A stretch of DNA of 42,436 nt from positions 1-42,436 of the forward strand of contig JAJPIR010000261.1 in assembly GCA_021324675.1 (NCBI GenBank), written 5' to 3'. This DNA comes from Actinomycetota bacterium. Its GTDB lineage: Bacteria > Actinomycetota > Actinomycetes > Mycobacteriales > Pseudonocardiaceae. A program made the position numbers and the translations under genes. Below, one piece after another: positions 1-8,228 of this stretch. Each line of letters begins with the position of its first letter. Positions within the stretch are counted from its first letter, which is position 1. The notes beneath the pieces are model-generated. The model was not told the origin of the DNA and searched no databases. It saw nothing but the letters and a program-made list of their open reading frames with translations.

Positions 1-21
1 CGATACGCATGTGAGTTCAGG

Positions 22-507
22 CTAGGGTCTAAACCAGTCAGCGGTTTGGCGGTGACAGCCAAGTCCAGCGACGACGAATTCATCGCGGTGTCCGGACGCG
101 ACCACACCGAGATACCGTAGGGCCTCACAGATCGGGCTGTTGCTGCCAGCCGGAAAGGGCTCGTTGCGACTGAGGATCCGGGGACCGTAGATGGTCATAC
201 CGTATTGCCAGACCACTGCGGTCTGACGCCCTTCACGACCGAAGTAGTCGGCTTCCAGGTATGCGATCCGCCCGCGGGTCGACGCAGTCACCAGTAGCGC
301 CTGCACACCGATCGACAGCTGCCAAAAGCCGGTTTCGAGCGAGACGCGACCGGCATGTGGATCCAGTTCGAGCACCAGGTCCTCGATGACCGGAATCAGC
401 GCGAGATTCCCGGCGGCGAGGGAGACGAGATGAGCACTCCGGTGGTGCGCGCAGATCGGCCCTAGCACCTGCGGAGTCGAGATCATCGCACTCAGCTCGT
501 AGCGCAT
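22..507 (-). CDS. Hypothetical protein, last gene of the tubulin-like cluster
   Basis: The 161-residue product is one I do not recognise. It has no signal peptide or membrane segment. Its middle is hydrophobic and strand-rich (around residues 28-75) and its C-terminal third contains scattered Cys and His, including a GLGCHRQ stretch. It starts 20 bases after the stop of the preceding small gene on the same strand, so it is very probably the distal gene of the tubulin-like transcript. The start at MRYELS is the first one after that stop. Only position supports a shared role with the tubulin-like proteins; no function can be read from the sequence. Confidence 0.6.
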   Translation of the reverse strand: MRYELSAMISTPQVLGPICAHHRSAHLVSLAAGNLALIPVIEDLVLELDPHAGRVSLETGFWQLSIGVQALLVTASTRGRIAYLEADYFGREGRQTAVVWQYGMTIYGPRILSRNEPFPAGSNSPICEALRYLGVVASGHRDEFVVAGLGCHRQTADWFRP

Positions 508-527
508 CGCTGCTCAGCGCCGCGGAT

Positions 528-827
528 CTACTCGAGAAAGCCTAGGTGCTTGAGCACATGCGCCGCTGATGTTGCTCGCACATCGGCTACCTCGACGCGG
601 TACTCCTCGGCGAACAGACCAGCGTGGCGGGTGATCCGACCTTGCTCGATCAACTCCGCGGCCTTCTCCAAGTGTTCCCGAGACAGCGCGTCGGTCCACA
701 GCCGATGCCGGATGTAGATCTTGTCGTTGTCCACCGACATGATCTCTAGCATCTTGCCGCCAGCCACTGTGGGGATCAACGCGCCTGCCCCGTACCTACG
801 CTGTACTTCCGACCAGTCCAACGGCAT
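528..827 (-). CDS. Small partner protein A of the tubulin-like cluster
   Basis: This 99-residue soluble protein is a clear paralogue of the one encoded at 3078-3377. Both start M-x-L-D-W and share (Y/R)(V/I)(K/R)HRLW, a central helix rich in LEKA and LLEQG-like residues, and an identical last five residues (LGFLE). I do not recognise the family. Its start lies 5 bases after the stop of the sigma-like gene, consistent with one transcript. Two tubulin-like paralogues and two small paralogues in one cluster suggest matched pairs, for example a cofactor or assembly protein for each tubulin-like chain. That pairing is inferred from gene order and paralogy only. Confidence 0.7.
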   Translation of the reverse strand: MPLDWSEVQRRYGAGALIPTVAGGKMLEIMSVDNDKIYIRHRLWTDALSREHLEKAAELIEQGRITRHAGLFAEEYRVEVADVRATSAAHVLKHLGFLE

Positions 828-832
828 GTCGC

Positions 833-1276
833 CTACTCCTCATCCTCGGGGAGGCCATCTGACGGCAGGGCGCACGCCGCCAGGCCGCGCATGTACTCCA
901 TGGTGCGGTGCCGGCGAAGGCTCGCTATCTGCGTATCGCAGCCCAGCGTCGAGGCCAGCTGCCCATCGTCGTCGCCCCGGACGCACGTGAGCACGAACAC
1001 CTCCTGGTGCTCGAGCGGGAGCCCAGTCAACGCCTGGAGCAAGTGCGGCCAGCTGGCCACCTGGGCCAGGCGACCCTCTCGAGCCTCGGCGAGACGGGCT
1101 TCGGCCAGCCGGGCGATGCGCCCGGAATAGGGCAGCCCGAAGTACCGGAAGACCTTGGGTTTAGCCAGCAGACCCGCCAGCACCTGCGTGCCGACTTGTT
1201 CTGCGAGCTGGCGGTTACCCAGGCGGTGCTGGCAGGTGTAGGTGATCGCGTCATAAGTGGCGCAGACCCGTGTCAT
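833..1276 (-). CDS. Sigma-factor region-4-like helix-turn-helix protein
   Basis: The 147-residue product has a C-terminal segment (about residues 88-137) resembling sigma-70 region 4: a LPLEHQEVFVL helix, a short acidic turn, a GQLASTLGC helix, then a recognition-like helix with RRHRTMEYMR. No region 2 is present, so it is not a complete sigma factor. The N-terminal half is Leu/Ala/Arg-rich and probably helical. It sits between tubulin-like gene A and small gene A. The same frame stays open upstream of the ATG across the 95-base gap and into the end of the preceding gene, so the true start may lie further upstream. It could be a DNA-binding regulator of this locus or a protein that only shares the fold. 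Confidence 0.55.
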   Translation of the reverse strand: MTRVCATYDAITYTCQHRLGNRQLAEQVGTQVLAGLLAKPKVFRYFGLPYSGRIARLAEARLAEAREGRLAQVASWPHLLQALTGLPLEHQEVFVLTCVRGDDDGQLASTLGCDTQIASLRRHRTMEYMRGLAACALPSDGLPEDEE

Positions 1277-1371
1277 CCAGGCCTGGTATTCCGGCAGCAG
1301 GGAGGCCGGCGGGCAATCGGTTTGGCCGCCGGCCCCATCCTCTGGGCGACCCGGTTGGTGAAACGGCCCGG

Positions 1372-3027
1372 TCAGGGTGTCGTCACCACTGTCTTGACCA
1401 TGGGAGCAATATGGGCTCCCTGCACTGCGGTGATGTCCTCCGACGCCGGTGCGTCACCCCGGATTGCCGCATGCGGTACGACGACCCAGCAGGCGCAACC
1501 CCAGATGCATTCCCCGGCCATGCCCTCGAAACGGATCGACGGCTCGCTCATCATCACACCGAGATCGAGAATCCACGAATGCATAAGCAGTTTATCATCC
1601 CACGACTCAATCTGGTCGTAGGCATCCCTAGCTTCGTAGAACGCGGTGAAATCGGTCTTGGCGACACCTGGGATGATGATATTGGCGTAGGCGGTGAGCT
1701 CGTCAAAGAATTCGCCATGCTCGGTGTAAAGCGTGCCGTCCTCCCCGGGCAGCAGATAGGTTCGCAGCGTTTCGTTCAGCTTGTTCTGCAGAGTGTCGTT
1801 CCACAATTCGCGGGGAGCTACTGAATGAACTTCGATGTAGTCAGTCTTGAACCCCTCCTTGAGGCCGGACCACTTCGGTATGTAGCCGATCCACTTGCTG
1901 ACGACCTCCCGCCATTTACTCCGCGGCTCGCCGGGAAGTACCTCCACGCCGGGGTGGGTGAATTTGGCGACATCCAGCACGGTCCATGCGCGGTCGCCGG
2001 AAGTGTTCCGCTCGTGTGGGGCCCCGGTGAAGCCCGCCGGCCGTAGCAGCTTGAACAGCAGCCGGCCGTAGTCCTGCACGACGAATCGGCAGAAGGAGTC
2101 ATCGATGAATTTCCGCGTGACGCCCTTGCGCAACGCGTCCCGGATCGCCGGTTGACCGGTCTTGGTGTAGGAGCCGAGCCGCTGCCAGGAATGTTCCTGG
2201 GGCAGCGCGAAGAATCCGCCAGTGAACGGGTTCTTGTACAGGTCACCCCAGACGGCCATGACACCCTGGTTCTTCTGCTCATCGAGCATGCAGTCCAGCT
2301 CGTTGATCGTCGGGTACAGCGCAGCTTTGCCGCCAGCGTGCTCCTCGTCGCCGGAGAAGGGCATGGTCGCGATACCGACGACAGGGATTCGCCGGCCCAA
2401 CTTCACATTGGACAGGTGTCGAGCGAGGTCGACCACCATGCCGCTACCAGTACCACCGGCCATCGAGAAGAAAACGAGCACGATCGACGGAAGCTTCGTG
2501 TCGTTGATGCTTTGCACGAACGCATCGAGCTCTTTTTCTAAAGACCTCGGCTCAGAGTAGTAGTAGTGCCCATAAATGGCCTTGGAGATGGCCCGTGGGA
2601 ACGTGTCACCGGCCTTGGGTAGTTCGAGATCAGCGGGCAGCCACGGCTCGTAGTTGGGGTTCCAGTAGTAGCGTGGGTATTCCATCTTGAGGAACTCCCG
2701 CCACCGGTTGAGGCTGGTCTGGAGTTCGTCACGATCCGGGACCTCAAGGCCGACCGTGCGGATCTGGGCACGTTCGCGAGGAATCCCTCGCTCGTCGAGC
2801 CTCGCATTGAAGCCGCTGGCGTATTCGCGCAGCTCATGCATGTCCTGGTCGCCGATGTCGATCGCTAGGCCGGTGAAACGCGCCCGCGGGTCTTCGAGCA
2901 GATCCTCAATCTCACCGGTGCGCAGGAGGGCCTCGACCATATAGGCGCCGGTCTTACCGACGCCGATCGCATGAATGCAGTGGGGCGACTGGTTTCCCGT
3001 CGCGCTGTGGTACATAGACAGTCCCAT
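1372..3027 (-). CDS. Tubulin/FtsZ-like protein A
   Basis: The 551-residue soluble protein has tubulin-superfamily hallmarks: a glycine-rich loop near residues 21-28 (IGVGKTG), an AIDIGD strand end near 55-60, and a T4-like loop near 189-196 (MAGGTGSG) followed by a helix and a VVGIATMPF strand. The C-terminal part differs from FtsZ and ends in a Trp/Cys-rich motif (CIWGCACW, about 507-514). I see no FtsZ-type NxDxxD T7 loop, so hydrolysis is uncertain. It is a close paralogue of the protein at 3458-5008, sharing the blocks YYWNPNYEPWLP, GDLYKNPFTGGFFA and WDDKLL-HSW. The chosen ATG follows an AGGAGAGG site; a GTG overlapping the previous stop at 3081 is the alternative. Members of the Tubulin_2-type families are mostly uncharacterised. 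Confidence 0.75.
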   Translation of the reverse strand: MGLSMYHSATGNQSPHCIHAIGVGKTGAYMVEALLRTGEIEDLLEDPRARFTGLAIDIGDQDMHELREYASGFNARLDERGIPRERAQIRTVGLEVPDRDELQTSLNRWREFLKMEYPRYYWNPNYEPWLPADLELPKAGDTFPRAISKAIYGHYYYSEPRSLEKELDAFVQSINDTKLPSIVLVFFSMAGGTGSGMVVDLARHLSNVKLGRRIPVVGIATMPFSGDEEHAGGKAALYPTINELDCMLDEQKNQGVMAVWGDLYKNPFTGGFFALPQEHSWQRLGSYTKTGQPAIRDALRKGVTRKFIDDSFCRFVVQDYGRLLFKLLRPAGFTGAPHERNTSGDRAWTVLDVAKFTHPGVEVLPGEPRSKWREVVSKWIGYIPKWSGLKEGFKTDYIEVHSVAPRELWNDTLQNKLNETLRTYLLPGEDGTLYTEHGEFFDELTAYANIIIPGVAKTDFTAFYEARDAYDQIESWDDKLLMHSWILDLGVMMSEPSIRFEGMAGECIWGCACWVVVPHAAIRGDAPASEDITAVQGAHIAPMVKTVVTTP

Positions 3028-3077
3028 GACTCTGGGTTCCTCTCCTCTTGAAACTGCGCGTACTTTCGCCTGCCACC

Positions 3078-3377
3078 TCACTCGAGGAAGCCAAGGTCTT
3101 TCAATACGGTGGCCGCGGTTGTCGGTCGTTCGTCGGCGACGAAGGTGCGGTACTGGTCGACGAAATCGCCGGAGCGCCGGGTCATCTTTCCCTGCTCAAG
3201 CAGCGCCACCGCCTTTTCTAAATTGGTCCGCGAAAGGCTGTCCTTCCACAGCCGGTGCTTGACGTAGACCTTCGTTTCATCGGCACCGGTTACCGCGAGC
3301 GTGGAGGCTCCGGGGATCGGCGCGACCTCGGCGCCGTCCTTGTACCGCGCGACAACTGCGTCCCAATCCAGCGCCAT
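3078..3377 (-). CDS. Small partner protein B of the tubulin-like cluster
   Basis: The 99-residue product is the paralogue of the protein at 528-827, with the same MxLDW start, VKHRLW block, LEKAVALLEQGK-type helix and LGFLE end. It lies between the two tubulin-like genes, about 80 bases after gene B and some 50 bases before gene A. An AGGAGAAC ribosome binding site precedes the ATG. The family is unknown to me. There is no signal peptide, cysteine or membrane segment, which favours a cytosolic accessory protein. Confidence 0.75.
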   Translation of the reverse strand: MALDWDAVVARYKDGAEVAPIPGASTLAVTGADETKVYVKHRLWKDSLSRTNLEKAVALLEQGKMTRRSGDFVDQYRTFVADERPTTAATVLKDLGFLE

Positions 3378-3457
3378 CGCAGTTCTCCTTTCTCGATCTG
3401 CAGTCAGCTGGCGGCGATCTGATTGCCGGCTCAGCTCGCGGCGATCTGATTGCCGGC

Positions 3458-5008
3458 TCAGCCGGCGACCGTCACCGGTGACTCGACAGGCGCTGGTGCC
3501 TCCTCACCGCGGATGGCGGCATAGGGCACGACCACCCAGCAGGCGCAGCCCCAGATGCACTCGCCACCCATGCCGTCGAAGCGGATCGAAGGCTCGCACA
3601 GCATCACCCCCAGATCCAGCAACCACGAATGCTTGAGCAGCTTGTCGTCCCAGCTCAACGTGTCGTAGGTGTCCCGAGCGGCGAAGAACATCTCCAGATC
3701 GAGCTTGCTGGCGCGCGGGACAACCACCGTGACCACCGGCTTGCCTGGACTGTCCACCTGCAACACTGTGGGTTCCACAGTGGTGCCTGCAATCTGCCCG
3801 ATCTGCTCACGTAACCTCGTGCCAGCCTGGGCGTCGAATGCGTCACCCGACCCCAAGGTGCGCGCTTCGATGTATTCGGTACTGAAGCCCTTCACCAGAC
3901 CGCAACTGCCCAGTGTGCCGATATCGGCCGCCTCACGGGTCGCCAGTACGTTGATCCAGCGGGCGTTCGGCTCGCCACGGATCGCCGGGTGCCAGGCATC
4001 CGCCGGCACCGACAGCCAGTTCAGCGCCTTGAGCGTTTCGTACAGGTGGACCGAGTCGTCGCGGGCCAGGAAGGCCGCGATTCCAGAATCCACATACGCA
4101 TGCGTATCGGCGAGGTTGCCTTTCATCGCGAACGCATCGTCCTGCGGCACGGCGAAGAATCCGCCAGTGAACGGGTTTTTGTACAGGTCACCCCAAACCG
4201 CCATGACACCCTTGTTCTTCTCGGTGTCGATCATGCAGTCCAACTCATTGATCACCGGGAAGAGCGACCCGTCGAAGACTTCCGGGGGGTCACCCGCGCA
4301 GGGCAGCACGCCAACGCCGATCACCCACGGTCGGCGCCCGAGCTTGATGGTCGACAGGTGCCGGGCGATCTCGACGACGATGCCGCTGCCAACCCCGCCT
4401 GCCAGACTGAAGACCACTACGACCAGTGGGGTGGCTTGGCTGGTCAACACACTGTCGGCGAACGCATCCAGCGCCCTGGTGATCTCGCGGTTCTGGTAAT
4501 ACTCCGAGCCATACACCGCTTTGGCGAGTGCCCGGGGGAAGTGTTCACCCGGGCCGGGCAGCTCCACGTCTGCGGGTAGCCACGGCTCGTAATTGGGGTT
4601 CCAGTAATACCGGGGGAACTCCATTTTTAAGAATTCGCGGTAACGGTTGAGACTGGTCCGCAGCTCATCGCCGGTGGGGATGGGCAATGCAACAGTCTGG
4701 ACGTAGCTGCGTTCGGCTGGCAGACCTTCCGCCGCTGCACGGACTTGACTCAAGTCCTCGTCACCGATGTCCACTGCCAATGCTGAAAAGCGGGTAGTGG
4801 GGTCGACGAGAAAACCCTCGGGACGTTCGCGCAGCAACGTCGTGATGACTGCCGCCCCGGTGCCACCCAGGCCGAGAACGTGCAGCGAGAACGGGCCCTC
4901 GTGCTCACCTGCGCGATGGACGCCCTCGGTGCGCAACGCCTCTATGCGGGCCTGATCGTCGTGGTCATGATCATGGCCATGTTCATGTTCATGCTTGTCA
5001 GTAGCCAT
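3458..5008 (-). CDS. Tubulin/FtsZ-like protein B with His-rich N-terminus
   Basis: The 516-residue paralogue of protein A carries a glycine loop at about residues 45-51 (LGLGGTG) and a T4-like loop at about 201-209 in which the usual Thr is Val (LAGGVGSG). It shares A's blocks YYWNPNYEPWLP and GVMAVWGDLYKNPFTGGFFA and the C-terminal CIWGCACW motif (about 484-491). It begins with a His/Asp/Glu run (residues 6-18, HEHEHGHDHDHDD) that A lacks, a likely metal-binding tail. It is the promoter-proximal gene of the tubulin-like group, about 330 bases downstream of amiE. The Val substitution suggests altered or absent nucleotide hydrolysis, as in a subunit of a heteromer; that is inference. Confidence 0.75.
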   Translation of the reverse strand: MATDKHEHEHGHDHDHDDQARIEALRTEGVHRAGEHEGPFSLHVLGLGGTGAAVITTLLRERPEGFLVDPTTRFSALAVDIGDEDLSQVRAAAEGLPAERSYVQTVALPIPTGDELRTSLNRYREFLKMEFPRYYWNPNYEPWLPADVELPGPGEHFPRALAKAVYGSEYYQNREITRALDAFADSVLTSQATPLVVVVFSLAGGVGSGIVVEIARHLSTIKLGRRPWVIGVGVLPCAGDPPEVFDGSLFPVINELDCMIDTEKNKGVMAVWGDLYKNPFTGGFFAVPQDDAFAMKGNLADTHAYVDSGIAAFLARDDSVHLYETLKALNWLSVPADAWHPAIRGEPNARWINVLATREAADIGTLGSCGLVKGFSTEYIEARTLGSGDAFDAQAGTRLREQIGQIAGTTVEPTVLQVDSPGKPVVTVVVPRASKLDLEMFFAARDTYDTLSWDDKLLKHSWLLDLGVMLCEPSIRFDGMGGECIWGCACWVVVPYAAIRGEEAPAPVESPVTVAG

Positions 5009-5337
5009 GCCTCAATTCTTCTCTCTAAGTTGGGTCTGGCAGGGCTTACACTTCCCGGCCGTTGCTCAGTTAACAACGCCTTAAATCAGGCGCCGCCGCC
5101 GTCTTTCGGGCGTCCTGCCATTGCTTCGGGTCGGTCATGTCGGGCGGATCGTCGGAGCTCTTTCCAAGGGTGGCTGAATGGTCCTCATGCTGCTCATCGA
5201 CCTCGGCCTGATTAGGAGGACTAGGGGGTGTTTGACCGCCCGGTGGAATCGCTCATAATTTGCCCGGTGGAATCGCTCATAATTTTCCTTTTCGGTGTGT
5301 CGTGCGACCTGCAAACCAATCCCTCGGTCGCTCCGGC
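5009..5337. other. Intergenic region between amiE and tubulin-like gene B
   Basis: I see no convincing gene here. The stretch holds the 24-base tandem duplication described separately. It presumably also carries a ribosome binding site and perhaps a promoter for tubulin-like gene B; an AGAGAGAAG stretch precedes that gene's ATG on the minus strand. No terminator-like hairpin with a T run is evident. Confidence 0.4.
5238..5285. repeat. Perfect 24-bp tandem duplication downstream of amiE
   Basis: Two adjacent identical 24-base copies (5238-5261 and 5262-5285) lie between the amiE stop and tubulin-like gene B. The unit starts GCCCGGTGGAATCGC and ends in an AT-rich tail. It may be a replication-slippage duplication or a paired binding site. 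No known operator is recognised. Confidence 0.85.
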
Positions 5338-6453
5338 TCAGGTGCGAGCCGGTGACGGTTGGTCGGCCTGCCGATCGGACGGCTCGTCGGGGAGGCGACC
5401 GCCGTCAACGTCGCCGGTTGCACCGTTCGATTTTTGATTCGGCAGACCCGGTATGGGACTTTCCGCGGTGCCGATCGTTGGGCGGGTGAAAGATTCCACT
5501 TGCCGCTGGGCGGCTGCCGGGTCGGTGACCCAGGTGCGGTAGAAGTCGAAGGGGCACTCCGCCACACCTTTATCCCCGTCTCCGGAGGCCAGCACACCGG
5601 TGTAACCGCGGTGCAGCAGCTTGAACATTTGGTTTTGTGACTGCCAGTTGGCGCGCGCGTCGCGGATCAACGAAACCGACAGCTCGGCGTACTGAATCCC
5701 GTACTCTTCTTCGCCGGTTTCGCCCAGCGTGCGGCCGTCGAACCCGATGATCGACGAATGGCCGAAGTAGGAGTAGACGCCATCGAACCCGGCTGCATTG
5801 GCAACCGCGACGTAGCAGTTGTTCATCCAGGCCATCGCCTTGGCGACGATGATCTGCTGATCCTTGGCCGGGTACATATAGCCCTGGCAACGCACGATAA
5901 GTTCGGCGCCTTTCATCGCGCAGTCTCGCCAAATTTCCGGGTAATTTCCGTCGTCACAAATAATGAGGCTGACCTTGAGCCCCTTAGGTCCATCCACCAC
6001 GTAGGTCTTGTCCCCGGGATACCACCCCTCGATTGGGACCCAGGGCAGGATCTTGCGGTAGCGCTGCACGATCTCGCCCTCGGCGTTCATCAAGATCAGG
6101 GTGTTATATGGGTTTTTGTGCGGGTGCTCCTCGTGCTGCTCGCCGGTCAGCGAAAAGACACCCCAGGTCTTGGCCGCGCGACACGCCTCGGCGAAGATCT
6201 TCGTCTCCTCACCCGGGATGACCGATGCGGTGGCAAACATCTCCTCGCGGTCGTACATGATCCCGTGCGTGCTGTACTCCGGGAAGACGATCAAGTCCAT
6301 TCCCGGCAGGCCCTGCTTGATCCCGACCACCATGTCGGCGATCTTCATGCAGTTGTCCCTGACGTCCTCGCGGGTATGCAGGCGGGGCATCTTGTAGTTG
6401 ACGACCGCGACGCCCACCGCATCGTTGCTGCTGCTGATGTCTCCGTGCCGCAT
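5338..6453 (-). CDS. amiE: Aliphatic amidase (nitrilase superfamily)
   Basis: Aliphatic amidase, EC 3.5.1.4, hydrolyses short amides to the carboxylic acid and ammonia in the cytosol. The 371-residue protein matches the AmiE family almost throughout, starting [11 protein letters not shown]. The catalytic triad is intact: Glu59 (VFPEYSTHG), Lys134 (YRKILPWVP) and Cys166 ([10 protein letters not shown]). It is about 25 residues longer than the usual 345-348 because of a Pro/Asp-rich tail. The chosen ATG follows GGGAGGAG, and an upstream in-frame start would lack a site. It lies downstream of an AmiC-like sensor, as expected for amide-induced expression. If formamide is a substrate, the product formate would feed the formate genes at 25-34 kb; that link is inference. 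Confidence 0.95.
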   Translation of the reverse strand: MRHGDISSSNDAVGVAVVNYKMPRLHTREDVRDNCMKIADMVVGIKQGLPGMDLIVFPEYSTHGIMYDREEMFATASVIPGEETKIFAEACRAAKTWGVFSLTGEQHEEHPHKNPYNTLILMNAEGEIVQRYRKILPWVPIEGWYPGDKTYVVDGPKGLKVSLIICDDGNYPEIWRDCAMKGAELIVRCQGYMYPAKDQQIIVAKAMAWMNNCYVAVANAAGFDGVYSYFGHSSIIGFDGRTLGETGEEEYGIQYAELSVSLIRDARANWQSQNQMFKLLHRGYTGVLASGDGDKGVAECPFDFYRTWVTDPAAAQRQVESFTRPTIGTAESPIPGLPNQKSNGATGDVDGGRLPDEPSDRQADQPSPART

Positions 6454-6572
6454 GGGCTGACTCCTCCCGCAGCGCTGTAGTGGATCAGTCTTGAGTGTTC
6501 CGACCCACAAATCTTTCCAAATGAAACTATTCTGCTAGGAAACAGCGCTGTCAAGGGTCCGGCTAGCCGGTG
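6454..6572 (-). promoter_or_regulatory. amiE promoter with repeated palindrome
   Basis: Read on the minus strand, a perfect TTGACA (6549-6554) is followed after about 17-19 bases by AATAGTTT, a plausible -10 region. A perfect 10-base palindrome ACAGCGCTGT (6542-6551) overlaps the -35, and a second copy of its core (CAGCGCTG, 6470-6477) lies just upstream of the ribosome binding site, about 72 bases away. Paired palindromes around a promoter are what a dimeric regulator would use. A 12-base palindrome CCGGCTAGCCGG next to the amiC-like stop could end that upstream transcript. Confidence 0.5.
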
Positions 6573-7640
6573 TTAGAGGGTGGAGACGATGTCGAAATCC
6601 ATGCCGGCCGCACGCGCCAGGTAGATGCGTTGCTCGACGTGCGCATCCCGCAAGCCCAGCTCGCCGCGCGGGCCGCCGTAGTGCGCGGCCTGTGCCACGG
6701 CGCAGATCTGACGCACGTCGCATGAACCCGCTCGCCGGACGAGCTCCGCGAGCAGTAACAGTCCCTCGTAGCAGGACTCTCCCAGGCTGTTGAGCATCGG
6801 AGCGTCCACACCGAAGCGCCGGCAATAACGGGCGTTGAAGTCCAGACTCTCCGCAGTGGGCAGGCACTCGAAGTATCCTGCCGCCACGAACAGCCCTGCC
6901 GTGTTGTCGGCACCCGTGGCCAGCAGCATGTTCTCGTCCATCAGCGGGCTTAGGCGCGTGCACCGCCGGTCTAGCTCAGCGTGCGCGAACTGGCGGTTGA
7001 AATGCACCGCGTCTTGGCCCACGAGGAACATCAGCACGCCCTCGCATTCGCTGCGTTCGATCCGCCTGATCGACGCGCGGAAATCGTGCGTGCCCAGCTT
7101 CACGAAGATCTCGTCGCGGATTTCGGCGCCACAGATGCGGGCGAATCCGCGGCTCACGGCAGCCGAGCGGCGCGGCCAGATGTAGTCGTTGCCGACGATG
7201 CACCACCGCCGCACACCCATCTCGTGCGCCATCCAGCGTAGCGACGGCAGGATCTGGTGCCGCGGTGTCTCACCGGTCAGGAACACGCCGGGACTGCGCT
7301 CGCCACCTTCATACAACGCGGTGTACACGTATGGCACCCGTTGGGCGATGCGGGGTGCCAGCACCTCCCGCACCGCGGAGATGTGCCACCCGACCACCGC
7401 GTGCACCCGCCCAGCCGAGATCAACCGATCGACCTCGTCGGCGACCCGGACTGGCGGCGCTCCGCCGTCCACGGTCAGCAGGCGAAGTTCGCGGCCGAGT
7501 ACGCCGCCAGCTGCGTTGACTTCCTCCATCGCCAGCTGGGCGCACAGCTCGCAGGATGGTCCGAAAATGCCGGCCGGGCCCTGGATCGGGACCACCAAGC
7601 CAACTATGAACATTCCTCGATGCCCTTGATGCCTTGGCAT
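6573..7640 (-). CDS. AmiC-like amide-sensing periplasmic-binding-fold protein (cytosolic)
   Basis: The roughly 355-residue protein has the type I periplasmic-binding fold of the AmiC/UrtA family: an N-terminal VGLVVPIQGPAGIFG strand-loop, AMEEVNAAGGVLGRELRL, a central GNDYIWPRRS hinge region and a C-terminal YGGPRGELGLRD. There is no signal peptide, which fits a cytosolic ligand sensor rather than a transport protein. In Pseudomonas AmiC senses amides for amiE; in Rhodococcus rhodochrous J1 an AmiC-like protein acts with a MarR-type protein in amide-induced nitrile hydratase expression. Both partners occur here, with amiE downstream and a MarR gene divergent. The start is uncertain: ATG 7640 follows a GGGGGG stretch, ATG 7613 is the alternative. 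Confidence 0.8.
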   Translation of the reverse strand: MPRHQGHRGMFIVGLVVPIQGPAGIFGPSCELCAQLAMEEVNAAGGVLGRELRLLTVDGGAPPVRVADEVDRLISAGRVHAVVGWHISAVREVLAPRIAQRVPYVYTALYEGGERSPGVFLTGETPRHQILPSLRWMAHEMGVRRWCIVGNDYIWPRRSAAVSRGFARICGAEIRDEIFVKLGTHDFRASIRRIERSECEGVLMFLVGQDAVHFNRQFAHAELDRRCTRLSPLMDENMLLATGADNTAGLFVAAGYFECLPTAESLDFNARYCRRFGVDAPMLNSLGESCYEGLLLLAELVRRAGSCDVRQICAVAQAAHYGGPRGELGLRDAHVEQRIYLARAAGMDFDIVSTL

Positions 7641-7760
7641 CGCCGCCCCCCGGGTCGGGATCGCGTATATCGCCAGATGCTCAAATGGCGGCCCGTCGTT
7701 CGACATCGTAGGCGGGCATCGGCTATTCAGACAGCCCCGCTGCTGACGTCGTGTTATTTT

Positions 7761-7772
7761 CTGGTTAATCAG
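7761..7772. promoter_or_regulatory. MarR-type operator-like dyad in the divergent control region
   Basis: CTGGTTAATCAG differs from a perfect palindrome at only one symmetric pair of positions. It lies between the divergent AmiC-like and MarR genes, about 30 bases before the likely MarR start. MarR-family operators often have this size and AT-rich centre, so autoregulation is likely but unproven. Confidence 0.4.
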
Positions 7773-7802
7773 TTCCGGATGACACTGCCTGGGGAGTCAC
7801 GG

Positions 7803-8228
7803 GTGACAGTAGGCTCCGAGCTGGGCTTGGCCCACCTGCTCAGCCAAGTGGAGAGTCGGGTGACTCGACGCTTGGTTACGGTACTGCGCGCCAACGACTG
7901 CGAACTTGCGGAGTGGCGAGTGCTGCGTCTTCTCGCGGACGGGCGAGGCAGGCCGATGAACGAGATCAAGGATTTCGTCCTGCTGCCGGGTCCGACTCTC
8001 ACCAAGCTGATCGACCGGATGGTTGCTGACAATCTGGTCCACCGGCGCGGTGACCTCGAGGATCGCCGCCGCGTGCTGGTGTTCCCGGCGCCGCGCGGCC
8101 TCGCGAAGTACGAGGCAATCCGCACCGCCGTGGACTCCGCCCAGATGGAGCTGGCTGAGCGGATTGGCGACAAGCAGGTGGGCGAGCTGACCCGCGTGCT
8201 GTCCGAAGTCGCCGAAGCCCTGCGCTAA
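7803..8228 (+). CDS. MarR-family transcriptional regulator
   Basis: The 141-residue protein has the MarR winged-helix core: LLADGRGRPMNEIKDFVLLPGPTL as helix-turn-helix, then LIDRMVADNLVHRRGDLEDRRRVLV with the DxRxR wing. It lies divergent to the AmiC-like gene, the arrangement of the AmiC-like/MarR-like pair that controls high-molecular-mass nitrile hydratase in Rhodococcus rhodochrous J1. I place the start at GTG 7803 because GGGGAG sits six bases upstream; ATG 7779 is possible but has no clear site. It likely controls the amiC-like-amiE genes, and perhaps the tubulin-like genes, in response to an amide or acid. Confidence 0.85.
   Translation: MTVGSELGLAHLLSQVESRVTRRLVTVLRANDCELAEWRVLRLLADGRGRPMNEIKDFVLLPGPTLTKLIDRMVADNLVHRRGDLEDRRRVLVFPAPRGLAKYEAIRTAVDSAQMELAERIGDKQVGELTRVLSEVAEALR

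Noticed and set aside
908-1621. A 237-codon plus-strand frame opposite the sigma-like and tubulin-like A genes
   Set aside because: Antisense shadow without homology, while the minus strand carries a coherent operon.
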